Source: RGIG5299 sp045588575 (GTDB lineage Bacteria > Bacillota > Clostridia > Oscillospirales > RGIG5299). Taken from it: a DNA stretch of 64,000 nt. The translations under genes were made by a program, and so were the position numbers. The notes beneath the pieces were generated by a model. That model was given only the letters and a program-made list of their open reading frames with translations, ran no database searches and was not told the DNA's origin. Below are positions 7,051 to 15,567 of the stretch, one piece after another. Each line of letters opens with the position of its first letter. Positions within the stretch are counted from its first letter, which is position 1. The stretch is from NCBI GenBank assembly GCA_045588575.1, contig JAZNEJ010000008.1, forward strand, positions 272,344 to 336,343, in the 5' to 3' direction.

Positions 7051-7638
7051 ATGGGATTGTTAACTAGCCTCATTATAAAAGGAGTTACTACAGCAGCAGC
7101 CAAGTCAACGATTAAAACTGTAGGGAAAACTGCTATAGAGGTCATAGACGCAAAATCGAAAAGCGAGGCACAAAAAGATAATTCGGTTGTAAAAAATGGT
7201 ATATTACACATAAAACCACCTCATCCAAGCGAGGAATATCTTGATAAAAACGCTTTAGATGTTTCAATAGAGTTGTTAGGCGTTGGTTTTGAAAGTGTTG
7301 AATTAAAAGCCGTAAAAAAGCTTGGAGAGCGTGGAATAAATAAATACGGAAATGTTCGCTCAATTTCTATCAACGGAGACAAAGACTTTTTTGGAATAAG
7401 AAAAGTTCCTGCGTCATCTCATATTGTTATCGAGTTCCTTGATTTCAAGGATGGGTTAAATCCTGAAACTTATACTAAAGTTAAGCGATTAAAAACAGGT
7501 AAAATATGTAGCATTAATGATTTAGAAGATAAAAGCAACAATATTAGTAATGCTAAACGATATTGCATATATTGTGGAGAACCTATAACAAATGGAAACG
7601 CAAAATTTTGTTTTGCGTGCGGGAAAGCAATAAACTAA
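7051..7638 (+). CDS. Zinc-ribbon domain protein with a PASTA-like central region
   Basis: A 195-residue protein. The N-terminus is a short amphipathic stretch (LLTSLIIKGVTTAAAKSTIK). Residues about 65-140 contain SIELLGVGFESVELKAVKKL followed by GNVRSISINGDKDF and SSHIVIEFLDF, resembling the PASTA-like repeats of clostridial zinc-ribbon proteins. Residues about 169-195 form a zinc ribbon with CIYC and CFAC. Function is unknown; such proteins are often linked to kinase signalling, which fits the kinase fragment upstream. The gene looks more AT-rich than its surroundings and lies inside the islet bounded by tRNA tail copies, so transfer is likely. Confidence 0.75.
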   Translation: MGLLTSLIIKGVTTAAAKSTIKTVGKTAIEVIDAKSKSEAQKDNSVVKNGILHIKPPHPSEEYLDKNALDVSIELLGVGFESVELKAVKKLGERGINKYGNVRSISINGDKDFFGIRKVPASSHIVIEFLDFKDGLNPETYTKVKRLKTGKICSINDLEDKSNNISNAKRYCIYCGEPITNGNAKFCFACGKAIN

Positions 7639-7693
7639 AAAGTCGCAAACAATTTCTCGCAGTTGTGTTATAATTTTAAAAGAAGGTATTATA

Positions 7694-8803
7694 GTGAAAA
7701 GAGCATTACCCATTGTGTTAGCGGCAATAATATGTTTATTGTTGGTTGGCTACGCGGGTTTACATAAACCGGAACCAAGCATTCCTAACAGTTCTATCAA
7801 TTCTAGTGAACCTAGCGGTTCAGCCGAGTCAAACAGTTCTACCGAGACAAGCAGCTCTGCTGAGTCAAGCACACCAACAACATCGAGCGAGCCTGTGGAT
7901 AATACCTCTTCGGAAAACTCATCCGAAGAACCAACCACTTCGAGCAAACCCGTAGACAACAACTCTTCAAACAACTCGTCCGAAGCGTCCAATACTTCAA
8001 GCGGTCCTGAGGATAATACATCTTCGGAAGGTTCCTCCGAAGCACCAACTACATCAAGCAGACCTTCGGATAATACGTCTTCAAACAGCTCATCGCAAAC
8101 ATCCTCCGAGGCACCAACAACGTCGAGTATTCCCTCGGAAAGTTCCAATTCCCGCCCAGAGAGTTGGCTTGATATTTCCGGCCTAACCTACACTCAAGCT
8201 GATGTTGGTAAGGTTGTTGGGTATACCTCCGTGTTTGGCGAAGATATTACGGTTGTTTCGGTTGAAGAAGGAACCACGGCGGATGGCAGAAAATTTATTG
8301 AAGTCAATTTTTCGTTCCATACATCATCACACGGTTCCTCTGTCGTAAAAATTGAGTGTGAGTATTGCCATGAATTTCCTTGTCCCAATGGCGGCGATGA
8401 GGACTGTCCCGAATACGATCCTCTAAAAGACGGTTCCGTCACCTGCCAACAATGTGGTAGACCTTATGGCGATGGTTATAACGGCACTTGTCATAGTAAA
8501 ATCGATTGGGAACATGGCGGTTTTACTTTCTGTAACCACCTCGACGATCTTTCTGAAAGAATTGGGGTATATGAGCAGGAAAAAGTCGAAATCGGAGGCG
8601 GATATTATAATCGCCTAAAGGTATATACTTTGGAGAAAAGTGATGAGCAACAAGAGCTTTTTGTTCAAGCATTTGAAAACGCTTTCGGTTATACTCCTAT
8701 CCACATCAATTGTATGTCAATTGGAAAACATTTAATTGGTAACAGCGATACCCCTCAAGAAGTTTTTTGCTATTTTCGCTATTACGAAGAGACAGAACCT
8801 TAA
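7694..8803 (+). CDS. Secreted Ser/Thr-rich protein with a Cys-rich C-terminal module
   Basis: A 369-residue protein starting at GTG, with AGAAGG 8 bases ahead. Residues 1-22 form a signal peptide or N-terminal anchor (ALPIVLAAIICLLLVGYAG) without an obvious lipobox cysteine. Residues about 30-155 are a low-complexity linker with repeats around TSSEPVDNTSSENSSE and EAPTTSS, probably a cell-wall spacer. Residues 225-285 hold cysteines in CEYC, CPNGGDEDC, CQQCGRPYGDGYNGTCH and FCNHLDD, likely metal-binding. I know no function for this arrangement. A decayed copy of the Cys-rich module lies just downstream at 8931-9013. Confidence 0.75.
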   Translation: MKRALPIVLAAIICLLLVGYAGLHKPEPSIPNSSINSSEPSGSAESNSSTETSSSAESSTPTTSSEPVDNTSSENSSEEPTTSSKPVDNNSSNNSSEASNTSSGPEDNTSSEGSSEAPTTSSRPSDNTSSNSSSQTSSEAPTTSSIPSESSNSRPESWLDISGLTYTQADVGKVVGYTSVFGEDITVVSVEEGTTADGRKFIEVNFSFHTSSHGSSVVKIECEYCHEFPCPNGGDEDCPEYDPLKDGSVTCQQCGRPYGDGYNGTCHSKIDWEHGGFTFCNHLDDLSERIGVYEQEKVEIGGGYYNRLKVYTLEKSDEQQELFVQAFENAFGYTPIHINCMSIGKHLIGNSDTPQEVFCYFRYYEETEP

Positions 8804-8930
8804 ATGGTCAGATTAACTGGCTCTTGTTCGGACGGAACAAAAGCCAATCTTGCTGGCACATCGTTTTATGATAATATAACCTATTAATTTGCGCATTTTA
8901 GTCTTCTCTGGAGACGATAGAAAAATCCTT

Positions 8931-9013
8931 GGCGATGGTTAAATAATGGCACTTGTCACGGACTTATTGACTGGGCTAACGGTGGAAAACTGATTTGCAA
9001 TCACTACGATTAA
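8931..9013 (+). pseudogene. Decayed copy of the Cys-rich module
   Basis: GDG at 8931-8939 is followed after a frame change by NGTCHGLIDWANGG and LICNHYD, ending in TAA at 9011-9013. This lines up with GDGYNGTCH, IDWEHGG and FCNHLDD of the intact gene upstream. A frame break and no start mark it as a broken paralogous fragment. Between 8804 and 8930 only a 27-codon frame (8804-8887) with no recognisable similarity is seen. Confidence 0.7.
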
Positions 9014-9049
9014 TATAATATAGTCTTAAACAAATATTTCAGCCCCTTT

Positions 9050-9089
9050 GAGCCAATAACCTTAACTGGTTATTGGCTCTTTTTATTTT
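9050..9089 (+). terminator. Terminator between the islet and the proximal tRNA-tail element
   Basis: GAGCCAATAACC pairs with GGTTATTGGCTC, with T-rich sequence on the right and A-rich-complement possibilities on the left. Read leftward, it follows the tRNA tail copy at 9089-9107, so it may be the element's own terminator reused by the islet genes. Confidence 0.8.
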
Positions 9090-9193
9090 GGCGCACTTTA
9101 AGGGACTGCTGCTCGCCCCAAGGGCTCGGCCACTCGCGGCTCTGACCGTTCCCCGAACGGTCATTCACTACCGCTCGCCTTCGAGTCCCTTAA
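9089..9193 (-). repeat. tRNA-tail element of tRNA-Arg(ACG), proximal copy
   Basis: A 105-base unit read on the minus strand. It starts at 9193 with a 14-base reverse complement of the tRNA T-arm and ends at 9107-9089 with an exact 19-base copy of the tRNA tail from A58 to CCA. Inside are GTGAATG and a hairpin GACCGTTC/GAACGGTC. Only part of the core is shared with the Arg-CCG units, but the architecture is the same. Confidence 0.8.
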
Positions 9194-9211
9194 TTTAAAA
9201 TTGACGAACAA

Positions 9212-9249
9212 AAAAATAAGCAGCCACCCCAAAGGGTAACTGCTTATTT
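9212..9249 (-). terminator. Terminator of tRNA-Arg(ACG)
   Basis: On the minus strand AATAAGCAG and CTGCTTATT pair, with an inner ACCC/GGGT pairing, followed by a run of T. It directly follows the CCA end of the tRNA. Confidence 0.85.
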
Positions 9250-9326
9250 TGGCGCACTTTAAGGGACTCGAACCCCTGACCTTCTGGTTCGTAGCCAGAC
9301 ACTCTATCCAGCTGAGCTAAAAGTGC
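9250..9326 (-). tRNA. tRNA-Arg (anticodon ACG)
   Basis: The cloverleaf on the minus strand has acceptor GCACTTT/AAAGTGC, D-arm GCTC with a GAGT partner, anticodon stem TCTGG/CCAGA with loop CTACGAA, T-arm with TTCGAGT loop, and an encoded CCA at 9252-9250. Anticodon ACG, with the first base normally converted to inosine by TadA, reads CGT, CGC and CGA. A20 is present. Partial tail copies at 9089 and 6690 derive from this gene. Confidence 0.95.
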
Positions 9327-9445
9327 AATTTCGCTCTGCGGGCGTTCCGCCGTATTATGATAGCACAAAGACAAACAAAAAGCAAGCATTTTAAGCTAAT
9401 TTTGAAAAAATATTTTTTATTGACGTATAAAAATAGCCCGTTTGT

Positions 9446-9474
9446 TTGACAAAGCGTGTGGCTTGTTATATAAT
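9446..9474 (+). promoter_or_regulatory. Consensus promoter of mnmE-mnmG
   Basis: TTGACA at 9446-9451 and TATAAT at 9469-9474 with a 17-base spacer, 38 bases upstream of the probable mnmE start. It is divergent from tRNA-Arg(ACG). Confidence 0.88.
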
Positions 9475-9512
9475 AATATAATATCTACATCTAACGAAAG
9501 GCGGCGGTTTAA

Positions 9513-10898
9513 ACGGAAAGGAACGATACCATTGCGGCAGTTGCAACGGCAAGAGGCACGGGCGGCGTTGCGGTTATAAGAATAAGTGGCGAAGATGCCT
9601 TGAAAATCACTCAAAAGGTTTTTAAAACCGCCAAAAAAAGCTTTTCTCCCGAGCCGAGATACGTTTATTTCGGAAAAATTGAGCAAGACGGAAGAGTAAT
9701 TGATACCGCTCTTTTAACCTATTTCAAGGCTCCGGCATCCTATACCGGCGAGGACGTTTGCGAAATAAGCTGCCATGGCGGAATAAAAGTAACCGAACAG
9801 GTTTTAATTACAATTCTTTCGGCGGGAGCTCGAATGGCGCTTCCCGGTGAATTTACCAAAAGAGCGTTTATAAACGGCAAGCTTCTTTTAGATGAAGCCG
9901 AAGCGGTTGGCGAAATAATAAATGCCGACAGCGACGCCTGCTTAAAAGCGGCGGCAAGCAACTTGGTAAGCGGCGCAGGCAAGGCGCTTTCGGAAGAAAA
10001 AGAAACCTTAAAAGATATTTTGGCAAGATTTTTTGCAGTTATAGACTGGCCGGACGAAGAAATTGAGGAAGACGATTTTAATTCGTTAAGCGCCAAGCTT
10101 TTAAAAGTAAAAGAAAGCTTTACCGAGCTTCTTTCAACGGCAAAAAGCGGCAGAATAATTAAAAACGGCGTGAAAACCGCAATAATAGGAAAGCCAAACG
10201 CAGGAAAATCCACCCTTATGAACGCTTTGGCAGATTACGAGCGAAGCATAGTAACCTCAATTCCCGGAACAACGAGAGACGTTGTTAACGAAACCGTTTC
10301 CATAGGCGGCATAAAGCTTGAAATATCCGATACTGCGGGTATCAGAAGCTCCGATGACGAAATTGAAAAAATAGGCATAGAAAAAGCTTTTTCGGAGCTT
10401 GAAAAAGCCGAACTCGTAATTTACACCGTCGACACCACCTCGAAAATCGACGAAGAAGAAATTAAGCTTGCCGCCAAAATAAAGGCGGAAAAGAAACCCA
10501 CTGTGGCGGTGTTTACAAAACAGGATTTAAGTGAAATAACCTTAACCGAGGCAAAGGAAATTTTAAAAGAGCTCGGTCTTAACTGTAAATATGCCGTAAT
10601 TTCGGCAAAAAACCGCAAAGGACTTGAAGCGCTCTCGAAGGAAATTGAAAAAATAACGGGAGTAAACGAGATAACCGAAGGCAAGCCGGTTTTGTTAAAC
10701 GAAAGGCAAATAGGCTGTTTAATTAAAGCAAACGAAGCGGTAGACGCCGCAATAGAGCTTATAAAAGAAAGAGAAATGCCCGATAAAATTGCCGAGGAAT
10801 TAACAGCGGCGATAGAGGCGGTTTCGTCGCTTGACGGAACCAAGGCAGATGAAGAAATTTTAAAAACCATTTTCTCAAAATTCTGCGTGGGCAAATAA
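9513..10898 (+). CDS. mnmE: tRNA uridine-5-carboxymethylaminomethyl synthesis GTPase MnmE, non-canonical start
   Basis: MnmE is a dimeric GTPase that, with MnmG, modifies U34 of tRNAs reading split codon boxes. The frame contains the N-terminal tetrahydrofolate-binding region (DTIAAVATARGTGGVAVIRISG region), the G domain with GKPNAGKST near residue 226, DTAG, and the C-terminal FCVGK carrying the catalytic cysteine, so length is normal at about 461. No ATG, GTG or TTG covers the conserved first strand. An in-frame TAA at 9510-9512 directly precedes ACG at 9513, which would give MERNDTIAA if it were ATG. ATT at 9531 is the other candidate, with AAAGGA 8 bases ahead. TTG at 9600 would remove the folate-binding strand. 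A T-to-C change or sequence error at 9514 is possible. Confidence 0.88.
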   Translation, partial: TERNDTIAAVATARGTGGVAVIRISGEDALKITQKVFKTAKKSFSPEPRYVYFGKIEQDGRVIDTALLTYFKAPASYTGEDVCEISCHGGIKVTEQVLITILSAGARMALPGEFTKRAFINGKLLLDEAEAVGEIINADSDACLKAAASNLVSGAGKALSEEKETLKDILARFFAVIDWPDEEIEEDDFNSLSAKLLKVKESFTELLSTAKSGRIIKNGVKTAIIGKPNAGKSTLMNALADYERSIVTSIPGTTRDVVNETVSIGGIKLEISDTAGIRSSDDEIEKIGIEKAFSELEKAELVIYTVDTTSKIDEEEIKLAAKIKAEKKPTVAVFTKQDLSEITLTEAKEILKELGLNCKYAVISAKNRKGLEALSKEIEKITGVNEITEGKPVLLNERQIGCLIKANEAVDAAIELIKEREMPDKIAEELTAAIEAVSSLDGTKADEEILKTIFSKFCVGK

Positions 10899-10912
10899 AG
10901 GAGTAAAACGTT

Positions 10913-12829
10913 TTGCAAGGATATATTGCTGAAAGCTATGATATTGCAGTCATCGGCGCAGGCCACGCGGGCATTGAAGCGGCGCTTGCGGCGGCAAGGC
11001 TCGGTCTTAAAACCATAATATTTTCAATAAATTTGGATTCGGTTGGCAATATGCCCTGTAATCCCTCAATCGGCGGCACCGCAAAGGGCCATTTAGTAAG
11101 AGAAATAGATGCGCTCGGCGGCGAGATGGGAAAAGCGGCCGATAAATGCGCAATTCAAATAAAAATGTTAAACCGCGGCAAAGGTCCCGCAGTTTACAGT
11201 TTAAGAGCGCAAATAGACCGCAAACGCTATTCCGAATATATGAAGCAGGTAATTGAGCGCACCGAAAATCTCGACTTAAAGCAAGCGGAAATAACCGAAA
11301 TCCGCTTTAAAGAGGGAGCAGACGGCAAAAAAGAGGTTGAAAGCGTTGTAACGCATCTCGGCGCGGTTTATCCCGTTAAGGCGGCAATAGTTGCAACGGG
11401 AACCTATTTAAAGGGCAGAGTTTTAATAGGCGAGGTTAATTTTCCCTCGGGACCCGACGGTCTTTTCCCCTCAATAAATCTTTCAAAAAGCTTAAAAAGC
11501 GCGGGAATAAAGCTCGTCAGATTTAAAACGGGAACCCCTGCGAGAATTAAAAAATCTTCAATAGATTACAGCAAAACCGAGCTTCAGGAGGGCGAAACCG
11601 ACCTTTGTCCTTTTTCGTTTACCTCAAAAGCGCCGCCCAAAAACAAGGCGGTTTGCCACTTAACCTACACGAACGACGAAACCAAAAGGGTAATAATGGA
11701 GAATTTAGACCGTTCTCCGCTTTACACGGGCGTAATTGAGGGCGTTGGTCCGAGATATTGTCCCTCGATTGAAGATAAGGTAGTGCGCTTTGCCGATAAA
11801 AAAAGGCATCAGCTCTTTTTAGAGCCGATGGGCCTTTCGACCGACGAAATTTACGTTCAGGGCATTTCGTCATCGCTTCCCGAGGACGTTCAGCTTTCAC
11901 TTATGAAAACCATTCCCGGCCTTGAAAACGTTAAGATAATGAGAACGGCATACGCCATTGAATACGATTGCATTGAGCCCACCGAGTTAAAGCCGAGCTT
12001 GGAATTCAAAAAGATTAACGGCCTTTTCGGCGCAGGGCAGTTTAACGGAACGTCGGGCTACGAGGAGGCGGCGGCGCAAGGTCTTATTGCAGGCATTAAC
12101 GCCGTTAAAAAGATAAAAGGGGAGGAGCCTTTAATACTTCTTCGCTCAAGCTCATATATCGGCACTCTTATTGACGATTTGGTAACCAAGGGCACAAACG
12201 AGCCTTACAGAATGATGACCTCCCGCTCGGAATACCGCCTTATTTTAAGGCAGGATAACGCCGACGTAAGACTCACTCCCATAGGCTATGAAATAGGGCT
12301 TATAGACCAAAAAAGATATAACGGATTTTTGAGAAAGCAAAAAAAGGTTTCAAAAGAGCTTGAAAGAGTAAAAAAGGTAACGGTAAAGCCCTCGAAGGCG
12401 GTTAACGACGCTTTGATTTCGGTTGAAAGCGAGCCTTTAAAAACGGGAGTAAGACTTTCGGAGCTTATTAAGCGTCCGAGAGTTACCTACGAGCTTCTTT
12501 CGGTTGGCGATTTTGAAAGACCGAAGCTTTCGAAGGATATAACCGAAGAGGTTGAAATATTATTAAAGTACGACGGATATATTAAACGTGAGGAAAGAGA
12601 AGCGGAGAAATTCGTTAAAGAAGAATCGAAGCTTTTGCCTCAAAATACCGATTACACCAAAATAACGGGACTTCGCTTGGAAGCACGGCAAAAGCTTCAG
12701 AAAATGCGTCCCGTAAGCATTGGTCAGGCATCGAGAATATCGGGCGTATCTCCCGCCGATATTGCGGTTTTGGTGCTGTGGCTTCAAAATAAGGGTATTC
12801 CCAAAAACGAAAAAAAGAGCGGTGATTAA
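10913..12829 (+). CDS. mnmG: tRNA uridine-5-carboxymethylaminomethyl modification enzyme MnmG
   Basis: A 638-residue FAD- and NADH-dependent partner of MnmE in wobble-uridine modification. The N-terminal dinucleotide fold reads DIAVIGAGHAGIEAALAAAR, followed by the family motif PCNPSIGGTAKGHLVREIDA near residue 45 and, in the C-terminal helical region that binds MnmE, TITGLR-like and ISGVSPADIAVL segments. The start is TTG at 10913, 9 bases after AAAGGAG. It follows mnmE by 14 bases in the usual order. The expected next gene, rsmG, is absent and a surface-protein gene follows instead. Confidence 0.95.
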   Translation: MQGYIAESYDIAVIGAGHAGIEAALAAARLGLKTIIFSINLDSVGNMPCNPSIGGTAKGHLVREIDALGGEMGKAADKCAIQIKMLNRGKGPAVYSLRAQIDRKRYSEYMKQVIERTENLDLKQAEITEIRFKEGADGKKEVESVVTHLGAVYPVKAAIVATGTYLKGRVLIGEVNFPSGPDGLFPSINLSKSLKSAGIKLVRFKTGTPARIKKSSIDYSKTELQEGETDLCPFSFTSKAPPKNKAVCHLTYTNDETKRVIMENLDRSPLYTGVIEGVGPRYCPSIEDKVVRFADKKRHQLFLEPMGLSTDEIYVQGISSSLPEDVQLSLMKTIPGLENVKIMRTAYAIEYDCIEPTELKPSLEFKKINGLFGAGQFNGTSGYEEAAAQGLIAGINAVKKIKGEEPLILLRSSSYIGTLIDDLVTKGTNEPYRMMTSRSEYRLILRQDNADVRLTPIGYEIGLIDQKRYNGFLRKQKKVSKELERVKKVTVKPSKAVNDALISVESEPLKTGVRLSELIKRPRVTYELLSVGDFERPKLSKDITEEVEILLKYDGYIKREEREAEKFVKEESKLLPQNTDYTKITGLRLEARQKLQKMRPVSIGQASRISGVSPADIAVLVLWLQNKGIPKNEKKSGD

Positions 12830-12830
12830 A

Positions 12831-14642
12831 ATGAAAAGCAATAAAGCAATATTTAAAAGCTTTAAAAAAGGCTTTGCTTTAGCCTTGTGCTTTTGCTTGG
12901 TTGCTTTATGCTTTTTAACTATCACCTATGCGAGTGCCAACGAGCTTTCGCTTGCCTCGGGTGAAAGCCACGTTTTAACCGACGGAGATTATAACCTTAC
13001 CGTTAACGCAACCAAGGAAAATCCTGCGGTTATAAGCGGCGGAAGCTATAAAGGGAACTTAACGGTTAACGGTGAAAATTTCATTATTAAAAACGTATTT
13101 TTCGAGGGCGGAAGCCTTACCGTTAACGGAAAAAACGTGAAAATAGAATTCTGCTCGTTTACCTCCTTTGGAGCGGTTTCGTTAAGCGGCGAGGAAATAA
13201 CCCTTTCGGAGCTTGATTTCTTTAAATCAAGCGGAGTTAAATTAAAAAACGTAAACGGAGCGGCTGTTAAAAACTGCTTTTTCACTCTTTGCGAGACGGG
13301 AATAGTTGCCGAAAACGTTGATTTTTCATATATTTCAAGCGGCGGTAAATTCGGAAACGTTAAAAACACCGATTTTTACGGCTGTAAAACCGCAATAAGC
13401 CTTTTATCTTGCGAGGACGTTTATTTGGAGGAAGGCACAATAACGGGAAGCGAAACCGGAATAAGCCTTAACTTCGTAGATGCGTTTAAAATTTTAAACT
13501 GTTCGGTTTTCAAAAACCAAACGGGAATAAACCTTTCAAAAACAAACTGCATTATAGAAACGGTTTTGTTTTACAATAACGTCTTGAACGTTAAAAATTC
13601 GGGTGAAAACACCGTTAAAGCGTTAAATTCGGCATCGGTTGGCAATCTTTTTGACGTTAGCGCAGGCATAACCGAAGAAAACTGCAAGGTATTGCAAGAA
13701 AACGAATTTAAAAACCGCTTTTCCTTTAATAAAGCCGAAGATTATGAAGACTTTTTGCTCACTATGGGCGTTAGAGTAGAGGTAAGCGGCGGAAGCCTTA
13801 ATTTCGAGCCCGATAATAACTATCTTTATATTGAAAACTCAAATTTATTTTTAAATAACCGTCTTTTTTCCAAGGCGGAGCTTAAATTTAAAGAGGCAGG
13901 CGATATCTACGGCGAATTAAGCGTTAAAACCTTTAACAATGCGCCGTGGATTTCGGGAAGCGCAAACAAAATTATTTTTGAAAAAACCAAAGACCGCAAA
14001 AGCTATATAACCGAGCCGTTTAGATTAACGGCAATGACAAGCGAAATAAGCTTAAAGCTTTCGCTCGTGGGCAGATTTGAGCTTGATTATATTGCCTTTT
14101 TGCCCGATATTGATTTTACTGCCGAATATTTAAACGAAAACACCGTTAAAATAACCTTAACGGGTAACTCGTCTCCCGTTTTTTCGGGGGAAAACGGCTT
14201 TGAGGTAAGCGGAATAAACGCTAGCTTTACTCCCGTTTTCAAGGGCGGAAAAACCGTTTTGCTCGTTTTCGATAAAAACGTTGAAAACGAGATGAAGCGT
14301 GCCGAAATAACGATAAAGCCTGAGGCGTTATATGAAACCTTTGCCTCGCTTCTTTCGGGTAAAGACGTTTTGGGAAGAAGTCCTTCGGAAGAAAAAGAAG
14401 CTCTTTTGCTTGAAACCGAGCAGGACTACTTAATTGAAAAAATTTCGGGGAAAATAGCCGTTCCCGCAAAGGATTTAATGGAGCTTGCAATTGAGCTCGG
14501 CATTGCCGTTTTAATAATAGGAGTTATCTCGGCTGCGGTGGCTTTTGCCTTCATTTTCTTCAAAAAGCGAAATCAGTTAAATAAATTTGCAAAAAAAGGA
14601 CGAAGAGCTTTAAGAAACCGCAGAAAAGCCAAAAAGTTTTAA
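12831..14642 (+). CDS. Predicted surface protein with right-handed beta-helix repeats
   Basis: A 603-residue protein. Residues 1-35 form a signal peptide (ALALCFCLVALCFLTITYASA). Residues about 60-330 have regularly spaced short strands with NGxxVxxxxF and xNxxG patterns, typical of a parallel beta-helix such as those in pectate-lyase-like or polysaccharide-binding proteins. A less repetitive region follows, then a single membrane helix near 550-575 (ELAIELGIAVLIIGVISAAV) and a very basic tail of about 28 residues. No catalytic motif stands out. The ATG at 12831 begins right after the mnmG stop; an in-frame GTG at 12720 would lie inside mnmG and lose the signal peptide's N-terminal position. 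Confidence 0.75.
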   Translation: MKSNKAIFKSFKKGFALALCFCLVALCFLTITYASANELSLASGESHVLTDGDYNLTVNATKENPAVISGGSYKGNLTVNGENFIIKNVFFEGGSLTVNGKNVKIEFCSFTSFGAVSLSGEEITLSELDFFKSSGVKLKNVNGAAVKNCFFTLCETGIVAENVDFSYISSGGKFGNVKNTDFYGCKTAISLLSCEDVYLEEGTITGSETGISLNFVDAFKILNCSVFKNQTGINLSKTNCIIETVLFYNNVLNVKNSGENTVKALNSASVGNLFDVSAGITEENCKVLQENEFKNRFSFNKAEDYEDFLLTMGVRVEVSGGSLNFEPDNNYLYIENSNLFLNNRLFSKAELKFKEAGDIYGELSVKTFNNAPWISGSANKIIFEKTKDRKSYITEPFRLTAMTSEISLKLSLVGRFELDYIAFLPDIDFTAEYLNENTVKITLTGNSSPVFSGENGFEVSGINASFTPVFKGGKTVLLVFDKNVENEMKRAEITIKPEALYETFASLLSGKDVLGRSPSEEKEALLLETEQDYLIEKISGKIAVPAKDLMELAIELGIAVLIIGVISAAVAFAFIFFKKRNQLNKFAKKGRRALRNRRKAKKF

Positions 14643-14658
14643 TGAAAGGTGAGAAAAA

Positions 14659-15567
14659 ATGAAAAAGACGCTTTTATTCACAACCGTTTTAATATGCTTT
14701 GCAGCTGTTTTGGCCTGTTGTGCGCCGCCTGATAATTCTTCCTTGCCAAGCGGCGAGCCTTCATCTGAAACGGGCGCTTCAAGCGAAACAACGTCAAGTG
14801 AAACGGCTTCAAGCGAAATAACTTCAAGCCTGCCCGACTCAAAATACGCTTTAACAGAAGGCTTTAAGGAAGAAAATCTTTCGCGTTACGAGGCTTACGC
14901 CGAAAAACATAAAAACCTCACCGATGAAGAAACGGTAAGGCTTGTAAATTATAATTTCGATATAAAATTCTACACTGAAATAAAGACGTCTCCCAATTTA
15001 CACAGCAAATACGTGCTTGTAAATAAGTGGTATGCGCTCCCCGCCGATTACGTTCCGCAAAATCTCGTTAAGCTTACTGCCGAATACGGAAATACGAGAA
15101 TGAGTCTTGTAAAAGAGGCGTATGACGCCTTTATTGAGCTTGTTGATGCGGCAAAAGCCGACGGCTACGGTCTTTACGGACAGTCGGCATACAGAGATTA
15201 CGCCATGCAGGAGGCTCTTTACAATAAATATTTAAAAAATGAGGGCGGAAACGTTGCCGCCGTTGACCTTTACAGCGCAAGACCGGGGCATTCCGAGCAT
15301 CAAACGGGCTACGCTATCGACGTTTTGAACAAAAAAGGCGGCTCAATGGGCGGTTTCGGCAAAACCGAAAGCTACCTCTGGCTTAAAGAGCATTGCCACG
15401 AATACGGCTGGGTTATCCATTACACTAAGGAAAATAAATTCATAACGGGCTACGACACGGAGGAGTGGCATATAAGATACGTTGGCGTTACTGCCGCCAC
15501 CGAAATAAAAGAAAGAGGTATTACCATAGACGAATATCTCATGGAATATACCTCTCGTAATTCTTAA
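14659..15567 (+). CDS. VanY-like D,D-carboxypeptidase lipoprotein (M15B family)
   Basis: A 302-residue lipoprotein. The signal peptide ends in VLACC, giving a lipid-anchored cysteine, followed by a Ser/Thr/Glu-rich spacer to about residue 57. The catalytic domain shows the zinc motif SEHQTGYAID near residue 213 and EEWHIRYVG near 269, along with SAYRDYAMQ. These are the zinc ligands and base of VanY/VanX-type peptidases, which remove the terminal D-Ala from peptidoglycan stems. Zinc-site residues look intact. It follows the beta-helix gene by 16 bases with GAAAGGTGAG ahead, and its stop overlaps the opposing DUF6062 gene's stop by 3 bases. Confidence 0.9.
   Translation: MKKTLLFTTVLICFAAVLACCAPPDNSSLPSGEPSSETGASSETTSSETASSEITSSLPDSKYALTEGFKEENLSRYEAYAEKHKNLTDEETVRLVNYNFDIKFYTEIKTSPNLHSKYVLVNKWYALPADYVPQNLVKLTAEYGNTRMSLVKEAYDAFIELVDAAKADGYGLYGQSAYRDYAMQEALYNKYLKNEGGNVAAVDLYSARPGHSEHQTGYAIDVLNKKGGSMGGFGKTESYLWLKEHCHEYGWVIHYTKENKFITGYDTEEWHIRYVGVTAATEIKERGITIDEYLMEYTSRNS

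Noticed and set aside
7750..8148. 132-codon minus-strand frame opposite the Ser-rich repeats
   Set aside because: It is the mirror of the low-complexity TCT/TCA-rich coding repeat and has no SD.
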